A stretch of 64,000 nt of DNA from Pseudomonadota bacterium (GTDB taxonomy: Bacteria > Pseudomonadota > Alphaproteobacteria > Rhizobiales > Hyphomicrobiaceae): the NCBI GenBank assembly GCA_018242255.1, contig JAFECH010000369.1:1-64000 (forward strand), given 5' to 3'. Below are positions 24,867 to 35,888 of this stretch, piece after piece (position 1 is the stretch's first letter; each line of letters starts with the position of its first letter). The translations under genes were made by a program, and so were the position numbers. The notes beneath the pieces were generated by a model. That model did no database searches and was not told where the DNA came from. It saw only the letters and a program-made list of their open reading frames with translations.

Positions 24867-26839
24867 CATCGAACACGGATGCTGTTGCCACGTTTCGCGC
24901 CGAGGCCGACGAGCTTCTGGAACGAATTGAGCTTGGATTGCTCGATTTATCACGCAAGCCTGGTGATCGCGCGCTCGTCGATGACGTTTTTCGTAGCCTT
25001 CATACTCTAAAGGGCTCCGGCGCCATGTTCGGGTTCGATGCACTTGCATCGTTCACGCACCATTGCGAGTCGGCATTCGACCGAGTCCGCAAGGGAGAAG
25101 TTACGGCCACTGAAAACCTCGTCTCGGTTGTTCTGGCTGCTCAGGATCACATGCGGTCGTTACTCGAGGGAGCCGAAACGATCAACGAGGCGACTGGCCA
25201 GGAATTGTTGATGCGCCTTGAGCAGGAAGTGAAGATGGCGGGAGACGCGCCGCCGCCGGAAGAGCCGAGAAAAACGTCGTGGGAAATTAGTTTCGCACTG
25301 CCGCCGAATGCGCTCGTCAACGGCTGCAATCCGATGGCGCTTCTCACTGAAATGCGCGATCTTGGAGAGTGCAGCGTCGCCGCTGATATCTCGGAGATCC
25401 CGGCTCTTGACGCGCTTGTAGCGAACGAGTGCTACGTCACCTGGAACGTCAAGCTCCTCACCGCTAAATCGCGGACGGACATCGAAGACGTCTTCATGTT
25501 CATTATCGATGATATGAAGCTCGATATTCGTCAGGTCGAAACCGACAAAGCTAGCGAGCCGGCTCAGCCAAAAATTTCAGGCGATGCCGCGCCGTCGTCG
25601 GATGTGTCGCAGACGGACAAACAGCGACCCGCATCGGCCCCGGATGCGCGCCAGGCGGCCAAAAGTTCAGAAAGCGTCCGCGTTCCTGCTGAACGCCTCG
25701 ATGAACTCATGGATCGTGTCGGCGAACTCGTCATCGCTCAATCGCGCCTGAGCCAGATAGCGGCCGCCAGTCCGGATCTCAATCTGCGCGCTGTCGCCGA
25801 AGATATTGAGCGGCTCTCCAACGAGTTGCGCGATACGATGATGGTGCTTCGCATGGTCCCGGTGGGAACCCTGTTCGGGCGCTTCCGTCGCCTCGTCCAC
25901 GACCTCGCACGCGAGACTGGCAAGACGATCGATTTGACGACCGAGGGTGAAGGAACTGAAGTCGATAAGACCGTCATCGAACGGCTGGCGGACCCGCTCG
26001 TGCATCTCGTCAGAAACTCCGTCGATCATGGCCTTGAAACGCCGGAAAGACGTAAAGCGGCGGGGAAACCGGAAGCCGGTAAAATCAATCTCGCGGCGCG
26101 TCATGCGGGTGGCGAAGTCGTCATTTCAATCACGGACGACGGCGCCGGCATTGACCGGGCGCGTGTTCGGGCCAAAGCCGAGGCACAGGGTTTGATTATA
26201 CCGGGCGCCAATATCGGTGACCAAGATCTATTGCAAATGATATTCCAACCAGGCTTCTCGACCGCTCAAGCCGTGACGAATCTCTCCGGTCGTGGTGTTG
26301 GCATGGACGTGGTGAAGCGGACCGTGGAGGCTCTACGCGGGTCGATCGATCTCAGCAGTGAGCCTGGCGCGGGCTCGCGAGTCTCGCTGCGCATTCCTTT
26401 GACGCTTGCGATCATCGACGGGCTATTGGTCCGTGTTGGCACAGGGCGCTACGTCATCCCGCTATCTGCCGTCGAGGAATGCCTCGAATTGCCGGTCGAG
26501 CAGGACCTTCGCTCGCGCGGCAGAAGCTTCATCTCGCTACGTGACACGCTCGTCCCCTTCATCAGACTTCGCGAGATTTTCCAGACCGCGACCCAGCCGG
26601 ATCAATTCCAGAAAATTGTGGTCGTCTCGACCGGAGCGGAGCGCGTCGGTTTGGTCGTCGATCAGATCATTGGTGACCATCAGACCGTGATCAAGGCCAT
26701 GTCGAAGCTGCACGAAGATGTCGCGATGTTTTCCGGCGCGACAATTCTGGGCGACGGCTCCGTCGCGCTCATTCTCGATATCGCGCATCTGGTCGCGACG
26801 GGGCAAATGAACGAAGCTCTGCTGCGGAAGGCCGGATGA
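24863..26839 (+). CDS. cheA: CheA chemotaxis histidine kinase
   Basis: This 658-residue kinase has the class II layout. An Hpt domain carries phospho-acceptor His47 (SLHTLKGSGAMFGF). A linker of about residues 140-270 is followed by the dimerisation domain (ERLDELMDRVGELVIAQSRL), an ATPase domain with N-box DPLVHLVRNSVDHGLE and G-boxes ITDDGAGID and GRGVGMDVVK, and a C-terminal CheW-like P5 domain (LLVRVGTGRYVIPLSAVEE). It couples receptor state to CheY and CheB. It overlaps cheY and cheW at start and stop. Confidence 0.95.
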   Translation: MTSNTDAVATFRAEADELLERIELGLLDLSRKPGDRALVDDVFRSLHTLKGSGAMFGFDALASFTHHCESAFDRVRKGEVTATENLVSVVLAAQDHMRSLLEGAETINEATGQELLMRLEQEVKMAGDAPPPEEPRKTSWEISFALPPNALVNGCNPMALLTEMRDLGECSVAADISEIPALDALVANECYVTWNVKLLTAKSRTDIEDVFMFIIDDMKLDIRQVETDKASEPAQPKISGDAAPSSDVSQTDKQRPASAPDARQAAKSSESVRVPAERLDELMDRVGELVIAQSRLSQIAAASPDLNLRAVAEDIERLSNELRDTMMVLRMVPVGTLFGRFRRLVHDLARETGKTIDLTTEGEGTEVDKTVIERLADPLVHLVRNSVDHGLETPERRKAAGKPEAGKINLAARHAGGEVVISITDDGAGIDRARVRAKAEAQGLIIPGANIGDQDLLQMIFQPGFSTAQAVTNLSGRGVGMDVVKRTVEALRGSIDLSSEPGAGSRVSLRIPLTLAIIDGLLVRVGTGRYVIPLSAVEECLELPVEQDLRSRGRSFISLRDTLVPFIRLREIFQTATQPDQFQKIVVVSTGAERVGLVVDQIIGDHQTVIKAMSKLHEDVAMFSGATILGDGSVALILDIAHLVATGQMNEALLRKAG

Positions 26840-27351
26840 GCACTGACGAGCGAAATGACAAGGCGACAGGCCCAATGACACAAACAATCGAAGTTCTGAC
26901 GTTCGATCTTCAAGACGAGACGTTTGCATTGGAAGCGGGCATCGTCAGAGAGATATTGGACATGCCGATCGTAACGATCGTACCGACGGCTTCAAAGCTG
27001 GTCGGCGGCGTCATAAATTTTCGCGGCAAAGTCATCCCGCTTGCGAATCTTCATATCGCATTTGGGATGGAGGCGGGACCGCCGACGATCGACACGCGAA
27101 CAGTCGTCATCGAACTCGCTATCGCTGGCGTCGCGAGCTTCATCGGACTTCGCACCGATCGCGTGAACGAGGTTACGACACTCGATCTGAGCCGAAGTGA
27201 GCCCCCGCCGAGCGTCGGCATGCGGTGGCGATCCGAATACGTTAAATGCGTGGTGAAGCAGGAGCGCGAGTTCATTGTGCTCCCCGATCTTCAGAATATT
27301 TTCTCCAGCCACTCGGAAACGGCAGGAGGACATCTCAAAGCGGTCGCTTGA
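26836..27351 (+). CDS. cheW: CheW adaptor protein 1
   Basis: This 171-residue CheW-domain protein links receptors to CheA. The fold is visible in FDLQDETFALEAGIVREILD, the conserved NFRGKVIPLANLH and the late IVLPDLQNIF. The ATG overlaps the cheA stop. A second CheW gene lies after the receptor gene. Confidence 0.92.
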   Translation: MSTDERNDKATGPMTQTIEVLTFDLQDETFALEAGIVREILDMPIVTIVPTASKLVGGVINFRGKVIPLANLHIAFGMEAGPPTIDTRTVVIELAIAGVASFIGLRTDRVNEVTTLDLSRSEPPPSVGMRWRSEYVKCVVKQEREFIVLPDLQNIFSSHSETAGGHLKAVA

Positions 27352-27490
27352 GCCGTTTTAGAACGCCCCGCGCATGAAGGCGCTGGCAAGACTCATGAAG
27401 AGTTCCGTTCGATAGCAGCGGCGAAGCTATCGCAATCCGTTCATGAAGTTCTCGAGGACCTGTAGGTCCTCCAAGCCAAGGGGCAGTTCG

Positions 27491-29344
27491 ATGCGATTTA
27501 CGATAAAGACCAAGCTGGCATCTACGTTCGCGGTATTGACCATCCTTTCATGTGTTATGGCTGGATTGTCGATTTACAATCTAAGCTCTCTCAACTCTGC
27601 CATTACAGACCTGATTGCGGGCCCCGTCCGGGAGACGCAACTTATCGGCGACCTCCAGAACGCCTTCAACGCCATAGCCCGCAGCGAAAAAAACGCCGCG
27701 ATGGCCACTGATCCAGCGTTGATCGCGGAGTTTAAGAAAAAAGCAGAGGATGCCGAAAGCAGCGTCGGTTCGCTTCTACCTAAACTATCGTCGGTCGTAA
27801 GCGACGATGCAAAGGTCTATCTAGCGGACTTGGAGCGAACTTATAACGAATATGCTGTTATGAGCCACGAAATTCTTCGTCTTTCGACGTTGAACACGAC
27901 TGAATCCAATGCACAGGCCGGCGCTCTGTCGATGGGCGATGCGCGAAAGAAGCTTTCTGAACTAACCACTTTGTCGGGACAGGTTCGAGAAGCCGCCGAT
28001 CGCAACATGAAAGCGACCGACGAACAAACCAATGCGCTGTACACAACTTCGCGGGCCGTTCTGATCGGCGCAGCCCTTCTTTTAATTGTCGTTTCGGTCG
28101 CGGCAGCCGTCGTGATTTCGCTCAACATTTCTCGTGGCCTGGCCAACGGCGTGTCGTTGGCCGAAGCAGTTGCCATCGGCGATCTCGATCAGCAGATCGC
28201 GACGAAAAGCAACGACGAGATCAAAGACCTCATCGACGCGATGATGCGCATGACCGCAAACCTCCGCGAAACCGCCAATATCGCGAATCGGATTGCCGGC
28301 GGTGACCTCACGGTTCAACCTAAGCCGTTGTCGGACAAGGACACGCTCGGCCATGCCCTTGAAACGATGGTTGAGCGTCTACGCGGTGTCGTCTCGGACG
28401 CGATCGTCGCATCAAGAAATGTTTCTGCTGGTAGCCAGCAACTCTCGTCGGCCTCCGAGCAGGTATCTCAGGGCGCCACTGAGCAGGCCTCGGCCGCCGA
28501 AGAGGCATCGGCGTCGATGGAAGAAATGGCGGCGAACATCAAGCAGAATGCTGACAACGCCGCCCAGACCGAGAAGATCGCACGGCAATCGTCGAAAGAC
28601 GCTGAAGCAAGCGGCGATGCCGTGAACCGTGCCGTGAACGCAATGCGCACTATCGCTGAAAAGATCAGTATTGTTCAGGAAATTGCGCGCCAGACTGATC
28701 TTTTGGCTCTCAACGCTGCGGTCGAAGCTGCCCGCGCTGGTGAGCACGGAAAGGGTTTCGCTGTCGTCGCATCGGAAGTGCGTAAGCTCGCGGAACGCAG
28801 CCAGACGGCTGCCGCCGAGATCGGCGCCGTGTCTGGCGATACCGTAAAAGCTGCGCAGGAAGCTGGCGATATGCTGACGCGCTTGGTACCGGATATCCGC
28901 AAGACAGCGGAACTCGTTTCCGAAATCAGCGCCGCGTGCCGCGAGCAGGATATCGGCGCTTCGCAAATCAACGAGGCGATCCAGCAGCTCGATAAGGTTA
29001 CGCAGCAAAACGCCGGTGCATCGGAAGAGATGTCTGCAACGTCTGAGGAATTGGCGGCACAGGCTGAAGAACTGCAGCAGAGCATCTCGTTCTTCCGGAC
29101 GGACGACGCGAACCGCTCTTCCGACCCTGCAAGCGTCCGATCGGCGTCCGTTAAGCGGAGCGTATCTGCCAAGCCGTCGACCGCTCAGAAAACGCTCGGC
29201 AAGTCTTCCGCCGACAGGAAAGCTTCCTCGTCTGCGCCGCGCAATACGGTTGCCGACCTTCAGTCGCGTGTGAAGGGTTTTGCACTGGACTTGAGCATGG
29301 GCGGCCCTGACGCCGACGATGCAAACTTCCGGGAGTCGGCGTGA
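27491..29344 (+). CDS. Methyl-accepting chemotaxis protein
   Basis: This 617-residue transmembrane receptor starts at ATG 27491; the frame is open to 27443 but the signal anchor fits the later Met. Membrane helix 1 (about residues 9-32) and helix 2 (about 185-210) flank a periplasmic helical bundle of the 4HB type. A HAMP region follows, then a long coiled-coil signalling domain with the hairpin tip [21 protein letters not shown]. The C-terminus lacks a CheR/CheB docking pentapeptide. The ligand is unknown. The gene is inside the che operon, between the two cheW genes. Confidence 0.93.
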   Translation: MRFTIKTKLASTFAVLTILSCVMAGLSIYNLSSLNSAITDLIAGPVRETQLIGDLQNAFNAIARSEKNAAMATDPALIAEFKKKAEDAESSVGSLLPKLSSVVSDDAKVYLADLERTYNEYAVMSHEILRLSTLNTTESNAQAGALSMGDARKKLSELTTLSGQVREAADRNMKATDEQTNALYTTSRAVLIGAALLLIVVSVAAAVVISLNISRGLANGVSLAEAVAIGDLDQQIATKSNDEIKDLIDAMMRMTANLRETANIANRIAGGDLTVQPKPLSDKDTLGHALETMVERLRGVVSDAIVASRNVSAGSQQLSSASEQVSQGATEQASAAEEASASMEEMAANIKQNADNAAQTEKIARQSSKDAEASGDAVNRAVNAMRTIAEKISIVQEIARQTDLLALNAAVEAARAGEHGKGFAVVASEVRKLAERSQTAAAEIGAVSGDTVKAAQEAGDMLTRLVPDIRKTAELVSEISAACREQDIGASQINEAIQQLDKVTQQNAGASEEMSATSEELAAQAEELQQSISFFRTDDANRSSDPASVRSASVKRSVSAKPSTAQKTLGKSSADRKASSSAPRNTVADLQSRVKGFALDLSMGGPDADDANFRESA

Positions 29345-29829
29345 TGATAAGCGCTGGGTCCGAAGCTCAATACGTGACGTTCAGCTTGGCCGACGAAGTT
29401 TTTGCGGTCCCCGTTACGCAAGTTCGCGAGATCCTGGACTACCGAAAGGCATTCAGGATACCGCACGGTCCGGACTATCTCCTTGGCCTCACTGATGTTC
29501 GGGGCCAAGGCGTGCCGACCATAGACCTTCGTCTCCGTCTCGGGCTTGAGCCGACGGAGCCGACGCCGCACACACGCATTCTCGTTTTGGATGTGGCGCT
29601 TGCAGGTCGAGTTCTGTGCCTGGGTCTCGTTGCGGATAGGGTGTTTGAAGTCACGCCCTTCCTCTCCAACCAGATCGAAGCTGCCCCGGACATCGGTGTT
29701 AGCTGGCGCTCGGACTATATCGCCGGCGTGGTCCAGCGCCCCGAGGGCTTTGTCGTACTGATTGATCTGCCCAAACTGTTCTCGTCTTCCGATTCGGCAA
29801 TGCTTTCGCAGACGGCGGCTGCCGCCTAA
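29344..29829 (+). CDS. cheW: CheW adaptor protein 2
   Basis: This 161-residue CheW-domain protein has FSLADEVFAVPVTQVREILDY, LTDVRGQGVPTIDLRLRLGL and VVLIDLPKLF. The ATG at 29344 shares a base with the receptor stop; a GTG one codon earlier is an alternative. Two CheW proteins in one cluster suggest separate coupling to different receptors. Confidence 0.9.
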   Translation: MISAGSEAQYVTFSLADEVFAVPVTQVREILDYRKAFRIPHGPDYLLGLTDVRGQGVPTIDLRLRLGLEPTEPTPHTRILVLDVALAGRVLCLGLVADRVFEVTPFLSNQIEAAPDIGVSWRSDYIAGVVQRPEGFVVLIDLPKLFSSSDSAMLSQTAAAA

Positions 29830-29849
29830 CGACGGCTCTGGAGCTTAGT

Positions 29850-30719
29850 ATGACTTCTCAAAGTCTCGCCATTGACCGGGGGGAAGACTCGAAGCTGCGC
29901 GGCGATAAATTGAGCAAGCGCAACTTCGATCGCCTAGCCCGTTTCATCAACGGATACAGCGGCATCCGAATGCCGCCGACCAAGGCGACGATGCTTGAAG
30001 GACGGCTCCGACGTCGCTTGCGCATAACCGGACACGCATCGCTCGATAGCTATTGTCAGTACCTTTTTGATGAAAATGGTATCGAGTCCGAAGCGATTCA
30101 TCTGATTGATGTTGCGACGACGAATAAAACGGATTTCTTCCGAGAGCCAAATCACTTCAGTTACCTGGTCGAAAATGTCCTGCCAGCCATGACGCAGAGA
30201 GACAAAGGCGAAGTTCGCGTTTGGAGCGCGGCATGCTCGACAGGCGCCGAGCCCTACACGTTAGCGATGATCCTCCAGGAATTCAGAGAGAACCATCGGC
30301 TTGGATATTCGATCCTCGCGACGGATCTAAGCACAGAGGTGCTCGCGACCGCGGTGCGCGGAGTCTATCCTGAAGAGATGATAGATCCGGTGCCACCGAA
30401 TATGGCACGAAAATATGTGCTGCGCTCGGTTCGCGGTGACCATCAAGTCAGGATCCATCATGCCCTTAGATCGAGGATTGGTTTCGCGCGTTTAAACCTT
30501 ATGGACGATAAGTATGCGATCGGCGCGCCCGTCGACGTAATCTTTTGTCGAAACGTGCTCATCTATTTCGAGAGAAAAGTGCAGGAAGCCGTGCTGTCTC
30601 GGCTTTGTGATTGCCTCGCGCCGAACGGCTATTTATTCATTGGTCATTCCGAATCCATCGGCGGATTTTCGCTTCCAGTGAAACAGGTCGCAAACACCGT
30701 TTTTCAGAAGACCCGATAG
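29850..30719 (+). CDS. cheR: CheR chemoreceptor methyltransferase
   Basis: This 289-residue protein has the CheR N-terminal helical domain (ERTNYFR-like NKTDFFREPNHF) and the SAM-binding domain (VRVWSAACSTGAEPYTLAM, then DVIFCRNVLIYFE). It methylates receptor glutamates using S-adenosylmethionine. The stop is immediately followed by the cheB start. Confidence 0.95.
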   Translation: MTSQSLAIDRGEDSKLRGDKLSKRNFDRLARFINGYSGIRMPPTKATMLEGRLRRRLRITGHASLDSYCQYLFDENGIESEAIHLIDVATTNKTDFFREPNHFSYLVENVLPAMTQRDKGEVRVWSAACSTGAEPYTLAMILQEFRENHRLGYSILATDLSTEVLATAVRGVYPEEMIDPVPPNMARKYVLRSVRGDHQVRIHHALRSRIGFARLNLMDDKYAIGAPVDVIFCRNVLIYFERKVQEAVLSRLCDCLAPNGYLFIGHSESIGGFSLPVKQVANTVFQKTR

Positions 30720-31814
<1,095 letters not shown>

Positions 31815-31819
31815 TGCGG

Positions 31820-33463
31820 CTAAGCGGCCCGCGCGACGGTAGCCGCGTTGGGCAAGCATTGCGCGTGAATGTCCCGCTCTCTCGCCATAGTATAGGTGGC
31901 CGCGATGGCATCAAAAATGTCTTGCAGCGGACCGAGAATATCTGCGACTTCGATATCTCCTTCCCCTGCGAGCGCATGAAGGGACGTCGCTGATGTCGAC
32001 AAGACATTTCCGAACTCGGCATCGAAATTCAACTCGCTCTCGGCTTGCGAAAGCGAATCGACGACATCCGTTCCGTGTCGCACGACAGTCGCTAGTCCGC
32101 TCTCCGCCAGATCGGCAGCGTCGCGCAAGCGCGCCGCAGCACTTTCAAGCCTGGATTTAGAGCTGGTCTGCGAGCGGTCGCTATTCAAATTTGCTACATC
32201 TTCGCCGAGCGAGCGGAGAGCCGCGAGCGTCACGTCAGCGATCGAACCGAGTTTCTTGGCATAAAGGCGAAGCTCGATCGCGATAACCTGAAGCGGCTTG
32301 CCCGCATCGCCCATGCGCGAGCAACTGACGGTCGTATTGAGCGCCATGAACTGCACGTCTTCGCGGACGCCTTTGATGGCATCGATCCGCCGCAGCAACT
32401 CATCGACCGTTAGCGCCGTCGCAGAACGGACGTCATTGGCCGTCGCAACGGCTTGCTCCATGTCTGTAACCAGGATCTCGGCGTCACCCACGCTTCGCTC
32501 CAGGGAGCGAAGGTTGTTATGGCTAACCGATGAGCCCTGCGTTTGCTGTAGACGCAAAAGGGATTGCGCATCGGCCGCCATCCCCGACATGTTCGCAAGC
32601 ATACCTCGGGAATCGCGCTCGAAGCCGTCGGCCGTATCGGCAAGTTGAGTAGCAAGCAGCCGGCAGACGAATTTCGCAAATCGCTCGCGCGCATCCTCCG
32701 AAAGCCCGTTTTCGGCCAACCCCGCTTCGGCTCGGGTTAGGAGATTGAGCCCATTCTGAATGTGCTCGATTCGCTGCCGCGATATATCGCCGATCTGGAG
32801 CGACGATAGCGCATCGACGACCTTGAGCTGGATATTTTGCGCAAGCGCTGAGGCTTGTCCCGTCATGTCGGAGATCTGCTTTTGATGCGCCCGTATTGCG
32901 GTCGCATCGTCCGCCAGACGATTGGGCACGGCGGGCACCATCGCGTGTACGTCTTCGGCGAGGTCAGATTCGAGCTTCAGCGCCGCGCGAACCTGATCAA
33001 GCAGCTCATTGAGCCGCATATCGATGTCATCGAGCTCGGTGACCCCGACCTCGATTCTCGTTCGCATTTCCTGCGAAAAAGCGTGAACTAATTGCGCGTC
33101 TTGCTGATCGTCGGCAGCCGTGATCTTCAAGTTCAGAGCGAAGACGAGAAGATAACGCAGAAGGCTTCGCATATCTTCGATATCGCTCAGCAATCCGACA
33201 CTTCGGCATTCCAGATCGCGCAGCTCTTGCCCGCGTTCCCTCAGCATGGTCGGGAGCGATCGCAGTTCTCCAGCGGCGACGGTGAGTTCCCGCGTTGCTT
33301 CTCCGACCGCTTGGCCGTCAAGCAGGCCACTCAGCTGCTGCAGGTATTCGAGTTGTTGACTGATCAAAGAGACGGCGGATTCGAGAATTGTGCCCGCACG
33401 CGAGAATTTTCCCTCGATCTGGCTTCGCGAAGTCTCCAGGTCGCCTAGGATTGCCTCAATCAT
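31820..33463 (-). CDS. Soluble chemoreceptor-like coiled-coil protein
   Basis: This protein of about 547 residues is almost wholly helical, with no membrane segment. In the C-terminal half the stretch VQFMALNTTVSCSRMGDAGK followed by PLQVIAIELRLYAKKLG aligns by pattern with the receptor hairpin tip ([15 protein letters not shown]... [14 protein letters not shown]). It is diverged at usually invariant positions: Glu and Ala-rich residues are replaced by TVSCS. A second landmark, LQIGDISRQRIEHIQ, recalls the LQFQD-R-Q-EH motif of receptor-like proteins. It ends the operon receiver / GGDEF-EAL / this gene, convergent with cheB. It may be a cytoplasmic input or a decoy for the chemosensory array; this is inference. 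The start at 33463 follows the previous gene by 73 bases; the open frame reaches 33523. Confidence 0.7.
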   Translation of the reverse strand: MIEAILGDLETSRSQIEGKFSRAGTILESAVSLISQQLEYLQQLSGLLDGQAVGEATRELTVAAGELRSLPTMLRERGQELRDLECRSVGLLSDIEDMRSLLRYLLVFALNLKITAADDQQDAQLVHAFSQEMRTRIEVGVTELDDIDMRLNELLDQVRAALKLESDLAEDVHAMVPAVPNRLADDATAIRAHQKQISDMTGQASALAQNIQLKVVDALSSLQIGDISRQRIEHIQNGLNLLTRAEAGLAENGLSEDARERFAKFVCRLLATQLADTADGFERDSRGMLANMSGMAADAQSLLRLQQTQGSSVSHNNLRSLERSVGDAEILVTDMEQAVATANDVRSATALTVDELLRRIDAIKGVREDVQFMALNTTVSCSRMGDAGKPLQVIAIELRLYAKKLGSIADVTLAALRSLGEDVANLNSDRSQTSSKSRLESAAARLRDAADLAESGLATVVRHGTDVVDSLSQAESELNFDAEFGNVLSTSATSLHALAGEGDIEVADILGPLQDIFDAIAATYTMARERDIHAQCLPNAATVARAA

Positions 33464-33536
33464 CGAATGCGGGTGTCCAATTTTGCCATGACGGCCGAAA
33501 GTTTGGGTGTTCGGCACAACCACTGTTGCGCAGGTG

Positions 33537-34892
33537 TCAAAGCATAGCTCGCGATGTATGTTTGGAGACTTTACCAGTGACAGCGTCGTAGTGTCCCGCC
33601 GGCATCGGCTTACCGATAAGATAGCCCTGGATCTGCTGGCAACCGAGCATTCGCAGCAGTCTCAGTTGCTCTTCCGTCTCGACGCCTTCAGCAACGACAT
33701 TCAATCCCATCGCACGTCCAAGTCCAAGAACCGAATCGACGATCGCAGCCGCGTCGGAATTGCGAACCATATCGAAGACGAAACTCCGATCGATCTTGAT
33801 CCGGTCGAATGGGAAAGCGCGGAGTGTGCCGAGCGACGAATAGCCTGTGCCGAAGTCGTCAAGCGCGACGCTGACACCAAGCGCTTTGACCCCATTGAGA
33901 ACCTTCGACGCATAGGCGAGGTTCTGAATGAACAGGCTCTCGGTCACCTCGATTTCAAGACGTTCCGGCGCCAAACCGGTCTCAATGAGCGCGCTTCTGA
34001 CCACTTGGACGAGGTCGCCGCGTTCGATTTGCACCGGCGACACATTGACGGCAACGCGAAGGCCATTTGTCCAAGAGGAAGCTTCGCGGCACGCCTCGCG
34101 CAGGACATATGCTCCGATGGCACCGATAGCTCCGGACGCCTCGGCTGCTGGGATGAAATCAGCCGGCGATACCGCACCGAAATCGGGATGCTGCCAACGG
34201 GCTAGCGCTTCGAATCCGCTGATGGCAGACGTCGATGCGTCCGCTTGCGGCTGAAAGACAAGGGAAAGTTCGCCCCGTTCCAGAGAGAGGCCGACGTCGT
34301 GCCCCAAGATCAGACGTCTGTGCTCCGTAATCAGCATCTCTGGAGAGAAAGCCGAGACCTCGTCGCCGATTTTTTTGGCGTGATGAAGCGCCAACTCGGC
34401 AGCGGCGATTAGATCCTCATCATCGGATCCATGTCTGGGAAAGATTGCAGTACCGACACAAGCCGTGACGCGGATCGTCTTGCCGTTTTCGAGGGCATGG
34501 GGTTCGCGCAGCGTGCCGACGATATGGTGCGCCTTCGCGCTGAAGTCGCAGTCCGGCCTGTCGCTTGGCGAGATGAGCAGAAACTCATCGCCACCCGTGC
34601 GCACGATCGTGTCGGTTTCGCCGGAGATAGAACGAAGACGGTTGGCGATGCGGCTGATAATGACATCGCCAACTGCCTGGCCGTGAAGCTTGTTGACGGC
34701 ACTGAAATCGTCGAGATCGATATGGAAAATTCCGACGGATTGTCGGTTGGTCGTCGCTTGCTGCAGAATTCGAGCGAACAATTCCTTCAGCGTTCCGCGG
34801 TTGTGAAGACCGGTCAGCGGATCGCAAATCGCCAGCTGGCTGAGACGAGAGATAAGTTCGTGCTCGCTCTCTAAACTACCGGACTCAATCAT
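33537..34892 (-). CDS. GGDEF-EAL bifunctional c-di-GMP enzyme
   Basis: This 451-residue protein has a short N-terminal helix, a GGDEF domain with intact RTGGDEF and an EAL domain with intact signature FEALARWQHPD, catalytic-loop DDFGTGYSS and VAEGVET. No membrane or sensor domain is visible. Both active-site signatures are complete, so it could make or degrade c-di-GMP. A receiver gene overlaps its start by 4 bases (ATGA), suggesting control by that receiver. The longer frame to 34952 lies inside the receiver gene. Confidence 0.9.
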   Translation of the reverse strand: MIESGSLESEHELISRLSQLAICDPLTGLHNRGTLKELFARILQQATTNRQSVGIFHIDLDDFSAVNKLHGQAVGDVIISRIANRLRSISGETDTIVRTGGDEFLLISPSDRPDCDFSAKAHHIVGTLREPHALENGKTIRVTACVGTAIFPRHGSDDEDLIAAAELALHHAKKIGDEVSAFSPEMLITEHRRLILGHDVGLSLERGELSLVFQPQADASTSAISGFEALARWQHPDFGAVSPADFIPAAEASGAIGAIGAYVLREACREASSWTNGLRVAVNVSPVQIERGDLVQVVRSALIETGLAPERLEIEVTESLFIQNLAYASKVLNGVKALGVSVALDDFGTGYSSLGTLRAFPFDRIKIDRSFVFDMVRNSDAAAIVDSVLGLGRAMGLNVVAEGVETEEQLRLLRMLGCQQIQGYLIGKPMPAGHYDAVTGKVSKHTSRAML

Positions 34893-35251
34893 TGCAGCAA
34901 TCCGCGCGCGATATCTAAGAGCCCTTGTACATTGAACGGTTTGGTGATCCATGCCGATGCTCCCGCGGCACTAGCTTCTTTCAGCGCCGCCTGATCGGAC
35001 TCGGTAGTCAATACGATAATGGGCAGACTATGATAGGTCGGCCTGGCGCGCAAATGCCGAATAAACGCGAGCCCGTTCATTCGCGGCATATTGAGGTCTG
35101 TCACGACGATATCGATGTGTGTCGACGTCGCCTTCTGTAATCCCTCTAGTCCGTCGGAAGCCTCGATAATTTCGAACCCGGCACTTGCGAATGTTACCCG
35201 GATCATCTGCCGGACGCTTGGCGAGTCATCGATCGCGAGCAGTATCGGCAT
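34889..35251 (-). CDS. CheY-like receiver protein of the c-di-GMP operon
   Basis: This 120-residue single receiver domain has DD at 8-9, Asp52 (IVVTDLNMPRMNG), LTTESD and Lys in WITKPFN. It is close in sequence pattern to the CheY at 24498. It heads the operon with the GGDEF-EAL and receptor-like genes and may bring CheA phosphorylation to c-di-GMP turnover. The start MPILLAIDD at 35251 is favoured over 35266. Confidence 0.9.
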   Translation of the reverse strand: MPILLAIDDSPSVRQMIRVTFASAGFEIIEASDGLEGLQKATSTHIDIVVTDLNMPRMNGLAFIRHLRARPTYHSLPIIVLTTESDQAALKEASAAGASAWITKPFNVQGLLDIARGLLQ

Positions 35252-35588
35252 AAGCTTCCTCACCATGACGCATGTTCATACGAGCGATCGCAACGCTGCG
35301 GCACAACGCGTCATTGCATGCACGAGGTTCAATTATGCGCCACAGGAATGAAAGTTCGCTTAACCAGAAATGCTTCGGTATGGCGCTCGAACGCGAGCGG
35401 CGGCACAAAAAATGAACATCATTCTTTTTTTGCGCCGGCGGTACCTTAAAGCGATGACATCACTAGCTTTTTGGGCCTATAGTCATTTCGCGCCGCCTTG
35501 AACGGTTACCATCAATAGGGATTGGGCTCGTCGGGCCGCCCCTGAGATCGGTAAATGTTCCATTAAGTTGCTTTTTTGAACAAGCGCC
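35252..35588. other. Divergent intergenic region, receiver and PilZ genes
   Basis: This 337-base gap separates the receiver operon (minus) from the PilZ gene (plus). I see AT-rich stretches near 35410-35430 and 35570 but no clear promoter boxes or dyads. No gene is supported. Confidence 0.4.
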
Positions 35589-35876
35589 ATGCGAAGAGAA
35601 GAACGAAAACCCGTCAGTCGTCCGGCGAAAATTGAACTCGGCGAAGGTCAGGTTTTATCGTGTCGCATCGCCGATACCTCGCGCGGCGGCGCATTGCTGC
35701 TGATAGAAAACGCCGAGTGGCTGCCCAAATCGTTTGTCATCAACGACACATTCTCTGGCACCCGCCGTCGCGTTCGCGTTAGATGGACATCCCCCAATCG
35801 TGTCGGGGTTCAATACGTTGATGCCGGCGCGGCGCCAATGGCGCACAGGTCAGTCGGCTTCGGCAAACGAGTATAA
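35589..35876 (+). CDS. PilZ-domain protein, c-di-GMP effector candidate
   Basis: This 95-residue single PilZ domain has the N-terminal arginine motif (RREERKPVSRPAKI) and the second binding motif DTSRGGALL, the pattern that contacts c-di-GMP. It lies beside the GGDEF-EAL operon and chemotaxis genes, so it may relay their c-di-GMP signal to motility or surface functions. It ends 12 bases from the convergent acvB gene. Confidence 0.85.
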   Translation: MRREERKPVSRPAKIELGEGQVLSCRIADTSRGGALLLIENAEWLPKSFVINDTFSGTRRRVRVRWTSPNRVGVQYVDAGAAPMAHRSVGFGKRV

Positions 35877-35888
35877 CGAACGTCGGGA

